The notes: generated from the letters alone by a model not told the origin. A stretch of 64,000 nucleotides of DNA from Paenibacillus baekrokdamisoli (GCF_003945345.1 NZ_AP019308.1:3162001-3226000), one strand, 5' to 3'. Positions 47,875 to 56,060 are shown, counted from the stretch's first letter. Translations and numbers: made by a program.

Positions 47875-48274
47875 GCCGTACCTCCTCTCGTCCACTCAGA
47901 TGCTGCCTGCTACTCTTTTCGGGTGCGGGTCACCATTTATCAGTACTAAAGCTGCCCGGCTTTTTTGTTGAAGTAATACAATCCTATGCACTTGCGTAAG
48001 GGAAGTTGCCCTATATTTTTAATGACATTCCGTCATAATTCGCGCTTCTTATCCCTGAGAGTCAGAATTCGATACTAGAAGGTAAGTAGGTTTCTACTAA
48101 AAACAATAGCTCGATTCGTCTTTTCCCCACATTGTACGCAAGCGATTACAGAACCATCGTATCCAAATCGTTTGTCGAAGCGAGCTGGATTCGACAAGAA
48201 TCCCGACAATATGACAGTCTACTGAATCTGCTCATAGATTTACAGCGTCTACGGCTCAACAGCTGCTTATAATG
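47875..48274. other. intergenic region between divergent prkA and DUF2161 genes
   Basis: About 400 bases without a gene I can support. It contains the prkA leader, a perfect 8-bp inverted repeat TTGTCGAA/TTCGACAA at 48172-48197 with a 10-base loop and no T-run, and no recognised riboswitch. Confidence 0.5.
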
Positions 48275-48283
48275 TGATATAAT
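48275..48283 (+). promoter_or_regulatory. extended -10 promoter of the DUF2161 gene
   Basis: TGATATAAT (TGn-TATAAT) 32 bases before the ATG; another TATAAT lies at 48268-48273. The -35 region is poor, as usual for extended -10 promoters. Confidence 0.5.
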
Positions 48284-48314
48284 CTGGGGCAGACACTGGA
48301 AAGGGGCGCTTCTT

Positions 48315-49067
48315 ATGGCCGTCAGCCATGAAACGGAATTGTACAAGCCCATTAAAGCTTACTTCGAGGCACAAGGCTATGAAGTAAAAAGTGAAATTAT
48401 GCACTGTGACTTAGTAGCCATCCATCCTCAAAGCGGCGCGACGATTCTCGTTGAAATGAAAAAAACATTCAATCTTGCCTTACTGCTGCAAGGCATTGAA
48501 CGACTGCGTCTTGGCGGAGACGTCATATTAGCTATCGAACGCAATCGCAAGAAGAACGGCGCGCACAATCAGCGATTCGGCGACCTAACGGAATTATGCC
48601 GAATGTTGGGCATCGGGTTGATGACCGTCACCTTCTTCAAAACGAAAGCTCCCGTGCTTGATATCCTCTGTGAGCCTGGAGATCCCCCTGTGCGAGGGCA
48701 GCGCCGGCTGCGTCAAACCCGGCTGCTTAATGAATTCCGCGAACGCAGCGGGGACTATAACACAGGTGGCAGCACTGGACGCAAGCTTATGACTGCTTTT
48801 CGGGAGAAGGCGTTACGAGTCGCCTGGGCTCTTCATGAGCACGGTCAGCTGCCTCCACGCAAAGCCGCAGAGCTTACTCAGGTTGTGAAAGCCAGCCACA
48901 TTCTTCAGAAGGACTACTACGGTTGGTTTGAACGGGTTGAGCGCGGCGTGTATCGTCTCAAACCAGATGGCACAGCCGCCGTTATCGAGCACAGGAAAAT
49001 TATCGAGGTCTGGCTTAAAGGAAAAGAACCACAACCCACACACAATAGAGAGGATGTTAATGAATGA
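48315..49067 (+). CDS. DUF2161 family protein (PD-(D/E)XK-like fold)
   Basis: 250 residues. The N-terminal 100 residues have a restriction-nuclease-like core (ETELYKPIKAYFEAQGYEV, CDLVAIHPQSGATILVEMKK), that is, D then ExK. DUF2161 is described as putative PD-(D/E)XK phosphodiesterase. The C-terminal part (~160-235) reads like a winged helix (PPRKAAELTQVVKASHILQKDYYGWFERVERGVYRL). Its end overlaps the Rieske gene by 4 bases. Cellular role unknown. Confidence 0.8.
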   Translation: MAVSHETELYKPIKAYFEAQGYEVKSEIMHCDLVAIHPQSGATILVEMKKTFNLALLLQGIERLRLGGDVILAIERNRKKNGAHNQRFGDLTELCRMLGIGLMTVTFFKTKAPVLDILCEPGDPPVRGQRRLRQTRLLNEFRERSGDYNTGGSTGRKLMTAFREKALRVAWALHEHGQLPPRKAAELTQVVKASHILQKDYYGWFERVERGVYRLKPDGTAAVIEHRKIIEVWLKGKEPQPTHNREDVNE

Positions 49068-49414
49068 GTCAGCTATCTGATTTGGCATACAATGGAGAAT
49101 ATCGCTTGATTGGCAGGGTGGAGGATTATCCTCTATTACCTGCTGCTGTAACGGTAGACAATGATCCCTTCTTTATCGTTCATGCCAATGTACGTGCTAA
49201 AGACGAACCGCCCCTCTACAAGCTTGTATCTGCTATTTGTCCACATGCAGGCGGTACTGTTCGTCCACTCGAAGGTGAACTCATTTGTCCACTTCACTAT
49301 TGGTCATTCGATGCATCGACAGGCGCTTCAACTAATGTCCCAGGCGAACAGCTTGCATGTTCACCCTTAGTGGTACACGAAGGACAATTTGCCTTGCAAA
49401 ATATAGGTAAATGA
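49064..49414 (+). CDS. small Rieske [2Fe-2S] protein
   Basis: 116 residues, cytoplasmic. Rieske cluster ligands C-P-H-A-G-G and C-P-L-H-Y-W-S-F-D, 17 residues apart, as in Rieske ferredoxins and NirD-type proteins. ATG 49064 overlaps the DUF2161 stop (ATGA), so translation is coupled. The partner enzyme is not in the window. Confidence 0.85.
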   Translation: MSQLSDLAYNGEYRLIGRVEDYPLLPAAVTVDNDPFFIVHANVRAKDEPPLYKLVSAICPHAGGTVRPLEGELICPLHYWSFDASTGASTNVPGEQLACSPLVVHEGQFALQNIGK

Positions 49415-49417
49415 AAG

Positions 49418-49462
49418 ACAGACAAAGGCCCATATTCCTGAGGAATATGGGCCTTTGTCTGT
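49418..49462. terminator. perfect 21-bp stem hairpin after the Rieske gene
   Basis: ACAGACAAAGGCCCATATTCC and its exact complement surround a TGA loop. The T content lies mostly within the stem end, so it should stop transcription from both sides less sharply than a classical terminator. Confidence 0.65.
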
Positions 49463-49474
49463 TCGTTTAGGTAC

Positions 49475-49530
49475 ACTAACTTTAGTCATAACAACATTAA
49501 GCAAACTAACTTTAGTTAGTTTCACCTAGC
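49475..49530. repeat. nested direct/inverted repeat with ACTAACTTTAGT
   Basis: ACTAACTTTAGT occurs at 49475-49486 and again at 49505-49516, the latter inside a 20-bp palindrome (49503-49522). Outer arms AGGT and ACCT extend the symmetry. It lies in the 3' region between the convergent Rieske and aminotransferase genes. Confidence 0.6.
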
Positions 49531-49569
49531 AATGTATAATTGCAGGTTGACCAATTAAATTTATAAATA

Positions 49570-50766
49570 TTAGCAGCGTGCAAGAAATTCATTGAGCGCT
49601 TCCGCGAACCCTTTAATGCCAAGTGCCATTCGCTCACCCTGCGTATAGGTGAAATTCAATCGTGCAGTATTCCGCTGCGGCTCCTCCGCATAGAAGGCTG
49701 CACCTGGAACAAAAGCGACATTTTTTGTAACTGCACAGCGCAGAAGCGCTTCCGCATCCAGACCTTCCGGAAGCTCGACCCACAGGAACATCCCTCCCTT
49801 AGGCTCCACCCACGTTACATCGCGCAGATTCTGCTGACACAGCAGCGCCTGCATATGCTGCATTCGCTCCCCATAAGCATCAGCGATTGTACGGATATGT
49901 GCATCCAGTGCGAAATGCTCCAATAGGTGGCTTAGTGTCTGCTGATCTAAAGAACTGGAGTGTAAATCTGCGGCTTGCTTCGCTTTTGCCATCATTTGAA
50001 TGACTTTTTGATTACCCATTGCCCAGCCTGTACGGAGTGCAGGGGCAACAGTCTTCGAGAAGGTGCTTGTATATAAGACACAGCCGCCCTCTGAATTCCC
50101 CTCTAAAGAGTACAGGGTTGGGTAAATAGCTGTCGCATCAAATTTAATATCTCCATAAGGATCATCCTCAAGAATAGCAACTCCATGCTGGTGACAAATC
50201 TCAAGTAAGCCTAAACGGCGTTCCAAGCTCCACACTCGTCCGGTTGGATTACCGAATGTAGGTACAACATAAACGAGTCTTGGTTGATGCTGCTTCATAA
50301 GCCGCTGCAAGTCTTCCATAATCATCCCATCTTTATCACTAGCAACAGGAATAACACGAAGACCACTTAGATTAAATACTTGCAAGCTCGCCAGATAAGT
50401 TGGATTTTCGACTAACACCACATCACCCGGCTCCAATAGCACCCGAGCAATGAGATCTATGGCCTGCTGCGATCCTGTTGTGATTATCATTTGCTCAGGC
50501 TGAATATTCATTCCCTTTTGCAGCATTCGTTTACAAATTTGTTCACGAAGTGGCAGATAACCCTCTGTAAGTCCATACTGCAGCGAACCATTACCGGTCG
50601 TAAATACGCGATCTGCCGCTTCCCGAATGGCTTCAAGCGGGAAAAGTTCCTCGGCCGGCAGACCTCCCGCAAACGAAATCATTTCCTTTCCTTGCGTTAG
50701 CTTCAAAATATCCCGAACCGCAGATGACTGCAGCCGCTCCACATTTCTCGAAAACCGATAATCCAC
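49570..50766 (-). CDS. PLP-dependent class I aminotransferase (2-aminoadipate/MocR-like group)
   Basis: 398 residues with fold type I motifs: MISFAGGLPAEELFP, QYGLTEGYLPLREQI, TTGSQQAIDLIARVL, VPTFGNPTGRVW, ILEDDPYGDIKF and the PLP lysine in STFSKTVAPALRTGW. It resembles LysN/2-aminoadipate and aromatic aminotransferases; substrate not assignable. GTG start behind GGAGG. Own promoter at 50798-50826. Confidence 0.88.
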   Translation of the reverse strand: MDYRFSRNVERLQSSAVRDILKLTQGKEMISFAGGLPAEELFPLEAIREAADRVFTTGNGSLQYGLTEGYLPLREQICKRMLQKGMNIQPEQMIITTGSQQAIDLIARVLLEPGDVVLVENPTYLASLQVFNLSGLRVIPVASDKDGMIMEDLQRLMKQHQPRLVYVVPTFGNPTGRVWSLERRLGLLEICHQHGVAILEDDPYGDIKFDATAIYPTLYSLEGNSEGGCVLYTSTFSKTVAPALRTGWAMGNQKVIQMMAKAKQAADLHSSSLDQQTLSHLLEHFALDAHIRTIADAYGERMQHMQALLCQQNLRDVTWVEPKGGMFLWVELPEGLDAEALLRCAVTKNVAFVPGAAFYAEEPQRNTARLNFTYTQGERMALGIKGFAEALNEFLARC

Positions 50767-50797
50767 GTTTATTCGCCTCCTTAGTTCCTTATTCTAT

Positions 50798-50826
50798 ATT
50801 TTACGCATCATTCCGTAATTGGGCAA
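50798..50826 (-). promoter_or_regulatory. promoter of the aminotransferase gene
   Basis: Minus strand: TTGCCC (50826-50821), 17-base spacer, TAAAAT (50803-50798). Confidence 0.5.
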
Positions 50827-50945
50827 CTGAACGACAAGTATTGACTGCTTCGTTGAGTATTGACAAGTTTTGTTCACAACTTTGAAGATTTTCTTTTCAC
50901 TCAACTTTGGGTATAATAAAGTACGTATATGAGGAGGTGTCCAGA

Positions 50946-51044
50946 ATGACGATTAATTTTCTTATTGTCACGACTGTATTTGTGTTATTCTTGGTAGCCA
51001 TGCTTACAGCGTCATATAATGACGACAAGACTAAAGGCATTTAA
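50946..51044 (+). CDS. 32-residue single-pass membrane peptide
   Basis: ATG preceded by GAGGAGGTGT, one of the strongest ribosome sites in the window, with a TATAAT at 50912-50917. The peptide is one hydrophobic helix (INFLIVTTVFVLFLVAML) followed by a charged tail TASYNDDKTKGI. A hairpin follows 11 bases after the stop. No family recognised; size and layout resemble small membrane subunits or regulators. It is divergent from the aminotransferase gene. Confidence 0.65.
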   Translation: MTINFLIVTTVFVLFLVAMLTASYNDDKTKGI

Positions 51045-51054
51045 ATGAAAACAA

Positions 51055-51099
51055 GAAGAAACTTGCTTCACCGTCCTTGGCGGTAAAGCAAGTTTCTTC
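51055..51099 (+). terminator. hairpin terminator after the small membrane peptide gene
   Basis: GAAGAAACTTGCTT-C-ACCG pairs with CGGT-A-AAGCAAGTTTCTTC; the T-run after it is weak (CCCTCTG). Confidence 0.6.
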
Positions 51100-51150
51100 C
51101 CTCTGAAATATAAGCAAAGTATGGAGAAAACATATACTTTCTTATATTTT

Positions 51151-51202
51151 AAAAAAGAAGCTTCGGTAATTGAACTAGTTCAATGCTTGAAGCTTCTTTT
51201 TT
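51151..51202. terminator. bidirectional terminator downstream of abrB-like gene
   Basis: AAAAAAGAAGCTTC / GAAGCTTCTTTTTT enclose a second palindrome ATTGAACTAGTTCAAT. Poly-A and poly-T ends make it active in both directions. A weaker imperfect hairpin (CCTCAAGT, ACCCTT/AAGGGT, ACTTGGGG) follows at 51208-51263. Confidence 0.7.
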
Positions 51203-51282
51203 ATTGGCCTCAAGTAAACGACCGGACCCTTAGAAGGGTGCCGCTCGGTTCACTTGGGGCTTATTGTCTTTGGCATATGAAC

Positions 51283-51534
51283 TTAGGTGTGACGAAGCCC
51301 ATTCATCTCAGTGATACAAACTCCACATAAGGAACGATCTTTAAATTCCCGTACTTCTTCCATTGATCCACAAAATACGCAGCGAGGACGATAACGCTCC
51401 AAAATAATATGGTCACCCTGGACTAAAATCTCCACAGGATCGCCTTCGTTCATTTGATATCTTTTACGCAGCGACTTAGGCAGCACAATACGCCCCAATT
51501 GATCGACTTTGCGCACAACACCAGCTGGTTTCAT
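51283..51534 (-). CDS. AbrB/SpoVT-family regulator with Cys4 tail
   Basis: 83 residues. The swapped-hairpin AbrB DNA-binding domain is complete (VVRKVDQLGRIVLPKSLRKRYQMNEGDPVEIL). The usual dimerisation tail of AbrB is replaced by a short zinc-ribbon-like segment with CVFCGS and LCGVC. AAGGTGA precedes the ATG. Probably a transition-state or DNA-binding regulator; targets unknown. Confidence 0.85.
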   Translation of the reverse strand: MKPAGVVRKVDQLGRIVLPKSLRKRYQMNEGDPVEILVQGDHIILERYRPRCVFCGSMEEVREFKDRSLCGVCITEMNGLRHT

Positions 51535-51679
51535 ACGATTTCACCTTCTCTACAGTCTGAATTTGTAAGCAATCATAGTATCTTTTGCACCCTATAAGGT
51601 TCGAGAAAAGAGGTCATATTCCTTCTCCGCATTATATTTACTTAATATTCTGCAAGAAAAGGTCGATAAAGCTACTTCT

Positions 51680-52144
51680 TTATTCCATTCCTGCAAAATC
51701 CATCTGCCGCAAGGCCTCAAATACGACAATCGCAGCGGAGTTCGACAGATTCAGTGACCGCACCTTGTCCGTCATCGGAATACGCATGCAAGTATCAGCA
51801 TGTGCTTCCAAGATTGACTCCGGCAGACCCTTGGTTTCCTTCCCAAATACAAAGAAGTCCCCATCTCTAAACTCATAATCGGTATATCGTTTTGATACTT
51901 TCGTACTCGCACAAAAATAGCGCTGATCTGGATACTTCTCCTGCAGCTCTTGAAAAGAATCATAATAATGCACATTAACGGCGTACCAATAATCTAAGCC
52001 CGCCCGCTTAAGCGTTCTATCATCCGTATCAAAGCCTAACGGTCGCACCAAATGAAGATGAGTTCCAGTCGCCGCGCATGTACGCGCAATATTTCCCGTA
52101 TTCGCCGGAATCTCCGGTTCAACCAACACAATATGCAAAGGCAT
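51680..52144 (-). CDS. trmL: tRNA (cytidine(34)-2'-O)-methyltransferase
   Basis: 154 residues, the single-domain SPOUT enzyme TrmL (CspR). Motifs: LVEPEIPANTGNIARTCAATG, FFVFGKETKGLPESIL and IPMTDKVRSLNLSNSAAIVVFEALRQ (knotted SAM site). It methylates the ribose of the wobble base of leucine tRNAs. GGAG before ATG 52144. Confidence 0.93.
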   Translation of the reverse strand: MPLHIVLVEPEIPANTGNIARTCAATGTHLHLVRPLGFDTDDRTLKRAGLDYWYAVNVHYYDSFQELQEKYPDQRYFCASTKVSKRYTDYEFRDGDFFVFGKETKGLPESILEAHADTCMRIPMTDKVRSLNLSNSAAIVVFEALRQMDFAGME

Positions 52145-52166
52145 GCTTTCAACTCCTAAAAGTTAT

Positions 52167-52290
52167 TACGAAACGTCCTGATTTACTTCCTGCGAGAAAA
52201 AACTACTTCGAAAGCATACGCTTAAGTTTTTACGAAACGTCCTGAATTACTTCCTGCGAGAAAAAACTACTTCGAAAGCTTACGCTTTTA
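52167..52290. repeat. 64-bp tandem duplication
   Basis: The unit starting TACGAAACGTCCTGA (52167) recurs at 52231 with only a few changes, through CTTCGAAAGC(A/T)TACGCTT. Non-coding, between trmL and the PhoP-like gene. TTACGAAACGTCCTG with its neighbours forms no obvious hairpin. Confidence 0.9.
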
Positions 52291-52316
52291 TCAAAATTCA
52301 TACATTTCCTTAATAA

Positions 52317-52345
52317 TTTAACATAGGTTTAACGATCCCTTAATC
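52317..52345 (+). promoter_or_regulatory. Pho-box-like direct repeats
   Basis: TTTAACA (52317), TTTAACG (52328) and CTTAATC (52339) are spaced exactly 11 bases, the arrangement of PhoP boxes in Bacillus (TTAACA repeats with ~5-base gaps). They lie 62 bases or more upstream of the response-regulator start. Confidence 0.5.
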
Positions 52346-52406
52346 TTTAGACAAATGTACACTGCCATAATGACAATAGAATCGTAAAAAAAGGAGAACA
52401 TGAACG

Positions 52407-53120
52407 ATGAAGAAGAAAATATTAATCGTCGATGACGAGCCTTCCATCTCCATGTTAATAGAGTTCAATTTAAAATTAGCCGGATATGAAGTGCGCTGCG
52501 TGCAGGATGGCGAAGCCGTATTCGATATGTTAAAGCCATTCAGACCTGATCTCATTGTTCTAGATCTCATGCTTCCCAAGATGGATGGCATTCAAGTATG
52601 CCGCGAGCTGCGCAAACAGAACAATGCAGTACCAATTATTATGCTGACTGCGCTGCAGGATGTAACCGATAGGATTGCCGGCCTTGATAATGGTGCTGAT
52701 GACTACATGACCAAGCCCTTCTCACCGCAAGAGCTTCTTTCCCGGATACAAGCCATATTTCGCAGAACGCAATCTCTACCAGGATCGAGTGAAACAGTTG
52801 TCCACGATATTGGCCGGTTGTCCGTTCTAACCGAGGAGCGTGAGGTTCAAGTTGAAGGCAAGCCTGTTGAATTAACGCCAAAAGAATTCGAGCTGCTGCT
52901 TTTCTTATGCCGTCACCGCGGCAAGGTACTCAGTCGCCAGCAGCTATTGCATGGCGTATGGGACTATCATTTCCTTGGCGACACTCGAATCGTTGACGTT
53001 CATATTAGTCACTTACGTGATAAAATCGAGAAAAACGCCCGCACACCTGAGTATATTATGACCGTTCGTAATGTTGGTTATAAACTTACTGGTCCCAATA
53101 GCGTCGAATCTTTAGCCTAA
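52407..53120 (+). CDS. OmpR-family response regulator (PhoP-like), no adjacent kinase
   Basis: 237 residues: receiver with D53 (LIVLDLMLPKMDG) and Lys in MTKPFSPQELL; winged-helix C-terminus (VELTPKEFELLLFLCRHRGKVLSRQQLL, TVRNVGYKL). Sequence flavour is PhoP/YycF type. A terminator follows at once and the next gene (serC) is on the other strand, so no sensor kinase gene is linked. The repeats at 52317-52345 suggest phosphate control and autoregulation. Confidence 0.85.
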   Translation: MKKKILIVDDEPSISMLIEFNLKLAGYEVRCVQDGEAVFDMLKPFRPDLIVLDLMLPKMDGIQVCRELRKQNNAVPIIMLTALQDVTDRIAGLDNGADDYMTKPFSPQELLSRIQAIFRRTQSLPGSSETVVHDIGRLSVLTEEREVQVEGKPVELTPKEFELLLFLCRHRGKVLSRQQLLHGVWDYHFLGDTRIVDVHISHLRDKIEKNARTPEYIMTVRNVGYKLTGPNSVESLA

Positions 53121-53148
53121 TGATATCTTCGATCTAGCCTTTATGCAG

Positions 53149-53191
53149 AAGACCGCCGTCCTTCATATACCCTGAAGGACGGCGGTCTTTA
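53149..53191. terminator. bidirectional terminator between phoP-like gene and serC
   Basis: AAGACCGCCGTCCTTCA, loop, TGAAGGACGGCGGTCTT, then TAATTT on the plus strand. Confidence 0.8.
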
Positions 53192-53226
53192 ATTTACAGC
53201 GAAGAATCACGACCAATAATCGCTTA

Positions 53227-54315
53227 TTAACCGTTACGCTTCTGGAAATCCTGCATGAATTCAGCAAGCGCCTTACAGCTTTCAAGCGTAACCGCATTAT
53301 ATGTTGATGCACGTAAACCGCCAACACTGCGATGACCCTTTAGACCGATGAATCCGTGCTGCTCCGATTCCTTAGCGAACTGATTCTCGAGCTCTTCAGT
53401 TTGAATACGGAACGTAATATTCATGAGCGAACGGCTTGAAGGATCAGCAAACCCGCGATAGAAGCCGCCACTTTGATCGATCGTATCATAAATTAGTTTG
53501 GTTTTGTCACGGTTATATTGCTCAGTAGCCGCAACACCGCCTCTTTCTTGTACCCATTTAAGCATCAAGCCCATCAGATAGACGGAGAAAGATGGCGGTG
53601 TATTATAGAGTGAATTATTACTAGCATGCGTATCATATCGAAGCATAGTAGCAATGGATTTCGGACTTTGCTCGATTAAGTCTTCACGAACAATTACGAC
53701 AGTAACACCAGAAGGACCAAGGTTCTTCTGCGCACCTGCATAAATCATACCGAACTTGCTAACATCTACAGGCCGGCTAAGAATATCGCTGGACATATCT
53801 GCAATCAGCGTTACATCGCCAGTCTCAGGGAATGCGGAGTATTGCGTCCCCTCGATCGTTTCATTAGAAGTCACATGTAAGTAGGCCGCGTTATCTGGAA
53901 TTTGAAGGTCACTTAAATCAGGTATACGGTTGAATTTATCAGCAGCCGAGGAAGCAGCTACTGCTGTTTGTCCAAACAATTTCGCTTCTTTAATCGCTTT
54001 ATCCGCCCAGCTTCCAGTCATGACAAAGGCAGCGACCTTATCGGGTGTTAGGAGATTCATTGGGATCATGGCAAACTGTGTACTCGCTCCGCCTTGTAGA
54101 AAAAGCACTTTATAATTGCTCGGAATTCCGAACAATTCACGCAGTAAGGCTTGTGCATCATTATGCACCTGTTCATAGATTGCACTGCGATGTGACATTT
54201 CCATGATAGACATACCTGCACCAGCGAAATCAACAAATTCCTCTTGTGCTTGCTTTAATACTTCAAGCGGCAATGCCGCAGGTCCAGCATTAAAATTATA
54301 AGCGCGTTTTGTCAC
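53227..54315 (-). CDS. serC: phosphoserine aminotransferase
   Basis: 362 residues, full length SerC (YNFNAGPAALPLEVL, MSIMEMSHRS, LFLQGGASTQFAMIPMNLL and the PLP lysine in YAGAQKNLGPSGVTVVIV). It converts phosphohydroxypyruvate and glutamate to phosphoserine in serine biosynthesis. GTG start behind GTGAGGAATA, a rather short spacing. No serA or serB gene is nearby. Confidence 0.95.
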   Translation of the reverse strand: MTKRAYNFNAGPAALPLEVLKQAQEEFVDFAGAGMSIMEMSHRSAIYEQVHNDAQALLRELFGIPSNYKVLFLQGGASTQFAMIPMNLLTPDKVAAFVMTGSWADKAIKEAKLFGQTAVAASSAADKFNRIPDLSDLQIPDNAAYLHVTSNETIEGTQYSAFPETGDVTLIADMSSDILSRPVDVSKFGMIYAGAQKNLGPSGVTVVIVREDLIEQSPKSIATMLRYDTHASNNSLYNTPPSFSVYLMGLMLKWVQERGGVAATEQYNRDKTKLIYDTIDQSGGFYRGFADPSSRSLMNITFRIQTEELENQFAKESEQHGFIGLKGHRSVGGLRASTYNAVTLESCKALAEFMQDFQKRNG

Positions 54316-54441
54316 TATTCCTCACTCCAGTCTCTTTCTTTTATATCGTTTATGATAGCAAGTTTGAGGGCTTGCATCAAGTGCAAAAGTCGAACGTAAC
54401 CGCCTTCACCCAAAGAAAACATTCGGATTTAACAGAAACGT

Positions 54442-54471
54442 AAAAACAAGCCTCCCAATTGGGAGACTTGT
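54442..54471 (-). terminator. glnA terminator
   Basis: Minus strand: ACAAG(T)CTCCC, loop AATT, GGGAG(G)CTTGT, TTTT. It starts 26 bases after the glnA stop. Confidence 0.75.
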
Positions 54472-54497
54472 CGAAAAAACATATGATTCCGTGAATA

Positions 54498-55922
54498 TTA
54501 GCAATCGAAGTATAGGCTGAACTCGTGCGGATGAACGCGAATCGCAACAGCTTTTGCTTCAGAGCGTTTCAAAGCAACATAGTTGTCGATGAAGTCCTTC
54601 GTGAACACGCCACTTTCAGTCAAGAACTCGGAATCTGCTTCCAAAGCGTCAAGCGCTTCGTCCAGCGAACCTGGTACAGAACGGATTTCTTTCTTGTCTT
54701 CTTCAGGAAGCTCGTAGATGTTTTTATCAAAAGGACCATATCCAAGTGCAACTGGATCAAGTTTACGTTTGATACCATCAAGACCTGCAAGAAGCATCGC
54801 TGCGAATGAAAGGTAAGGGTTAGCTGTGGAGTCCGGTGTACGGAACTCGATGCGACAGCCTTTCGGTGTTACAGCAGCAACCGGAATACGGATTGCAGCG
54901 GAACGGTTACCTTTGGAGAATACCAGGTTGACCGGTGCTTCGTAACCAGGCACGAGACGTTTGAACGAGTTCGTGGACGGGTTAGTCAAAGCGATCAAAG
55001 CTGGAGCATGGTGAAGGATACCACCGATGTAATGCATAGCCATTTGGCTTAGATTAGCATAAGCACCTTTCTCGTAGAACAAAGGTGAATCGCCGTCAAA
55101 GATCGAGGAGTGAACGTGCATACCGCTACCATTGTCGCCGAAAAGCGGCTTAGGCATGAATGTAGCAACTTTACCCCATTGACGAGCAACGTTATTGATG
55201 ATGTATTTGTATTTCATAAGGTTGTCAGCTGTTTTAGTTAGTGTATCAAAACGGAAGTTGATTTCAGCTTGACCCGCTGTAGCAACCTCGTGGTGATGAC
55301 GTTCAACGCGAAGGCCGGATTCTTGCATAAGACGAACCATTTCGCTGCGGATATCTTGTTGGGAATCAACAGGAGCAACCGGAACATAACCGCCTTTTAC
55401 AGGGATTTTGAAACCAAGGTTACCGCCTTCTTCTTGTTTAGCAGAGTTCCAGCCAGCTTCAGCGGAATCAACAGAGTAGAAAGAAGTGTTCATTTTGCTT
55501 TCAAAACGAACATCATCAAAGATGAAAAATTCGGATTCAGGAGCAAAGTATGCAGTAGTACCTACGCCGGATTTCTTAAGAAACTCTTCGGCTTTTTGAG
55601 CGATGCCACGTGGGTCACGCTCATAACGCTCGCCATCAGGCGTATGAATGTTACACATAATGTTTAATGTTGGGTGATCTGTGAAAGCATCGATGAATAC
55701 GGATTCTGTGTCCGGCATCATTACCATATCGGACTCTTCAATACCGCGGAAGCCTGCAATCGATGAACCATCAAAAGCTACACCATTCACAAAAGTATCA
55801 GCGTCTACCTCTGTGGAAGGAAGTGTGATATGGTGCGCATGGCCAATAAGATCCACAAAGCGGAAATCGACAAACATGATGTTGTTTTCTTGAATCGTGT
55901 TCAAAACATTTTGAACTGACAT
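54498..55922 (-). CDS. glnA: type I glutamine synthetase, beta-type
   Basis: 474 residues. Motifs: VAFDGSSIAGFRGIEESDM, APESEFFIFDD, GDNGSGMHVHSSIF, NPSTNSFKRLVPGYEAP and the adenylylation-loop block KNIYELPEEDKKEI with Tyr403 in the place of the modified Tyr of E. coli GlnA. Bacillus-type (alpha) enzymes are ~444 residues and lack that insert. It makes glutamine from glutamate and ammonia. GGAGG lies before the ATG. The promoter is at 56003-56032 with a GlnR/TnrA-type site upstream. No glnR gene is adjacent. Confidence 0.95.
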   Translation of the reverse strand: MSVQNVLNTIQENNIMFVDFRFVDLIGHAHHITLPSTEVDADTFVNGVAFDGSSIAGFRGIEESDMVMMPDTESVFIDAFTDHPTLNIMCNIHTPDGERYERDPRGIAQKAEEFLKKSGVGTTAYFAPESEFFIFDDVRFESKMNTSFYSVDSAEAGWNSAKQEEGGNLGFKIPVKGGYVPVAPVDSQQDIRSEMVRLMQESGLRVERHHHEVATAGQAEINFRFDTLTKTADNLMKYKYIINNVARQWGKVATFMPKPLFGDNGSGMHVHSSIFDGDSPLFYEKGAYANLSQMAMHYIGGILHHAPALIALTNPSTNSFKRLVPGYEAPVNLVFSKGNRSAAIRIPVAAVTPKGCRIEFRTPDSTANPYLSFAAMLLAGLDGIKRKLDPVALGYGPFDKNIYELPEEDKKEIRSVPGSLDEALDALEADSEFLTESGVFTKDFIDNYVALKRSEAKAVAIRVHPHEFSLYFDC

Positions 55923-56002
55923 TAGGTATTTCCTCCATTTCCGAACATTAGCGATGTGTTGAACAGTTATTGTTCAAGTTTTTGCACTAAACTTATGACG
56001 TA

Positions 56003-56032
56003 ATTATAGAATTTAGCTTCATCCTTCGTCAA
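56003..56032 (-). promoter_or_regulatory. glnA promoter
   Basis: Minus strand: TTGACG (56032-56027), 18-base spacer, perfect TATAAT (56008-56003). The leader would be about 75 bases. Confidence 0.7.
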
Positions 56033-56060
56033 TACTTATGTAAGGTATTTTTTAAACGGT

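Noticed and set aside
47975..48000. Sigma-K-like promoter for prkA
   Set aside because: CATAGGATT with an upstream AC is only a loose match and I could not separate it from chance.
48172..48197. TTGTCGAA/TTCGACAA inverted repeat as a terminator
   Set aside because: No T-run on either side and the neighbouring genes diverge from it.
51121..51330. 69-residue plus-strand open frame
   Set aside because: It reads through the two terminator hairpins downstream of the abrB-like gene and into that gene's antisense strand.
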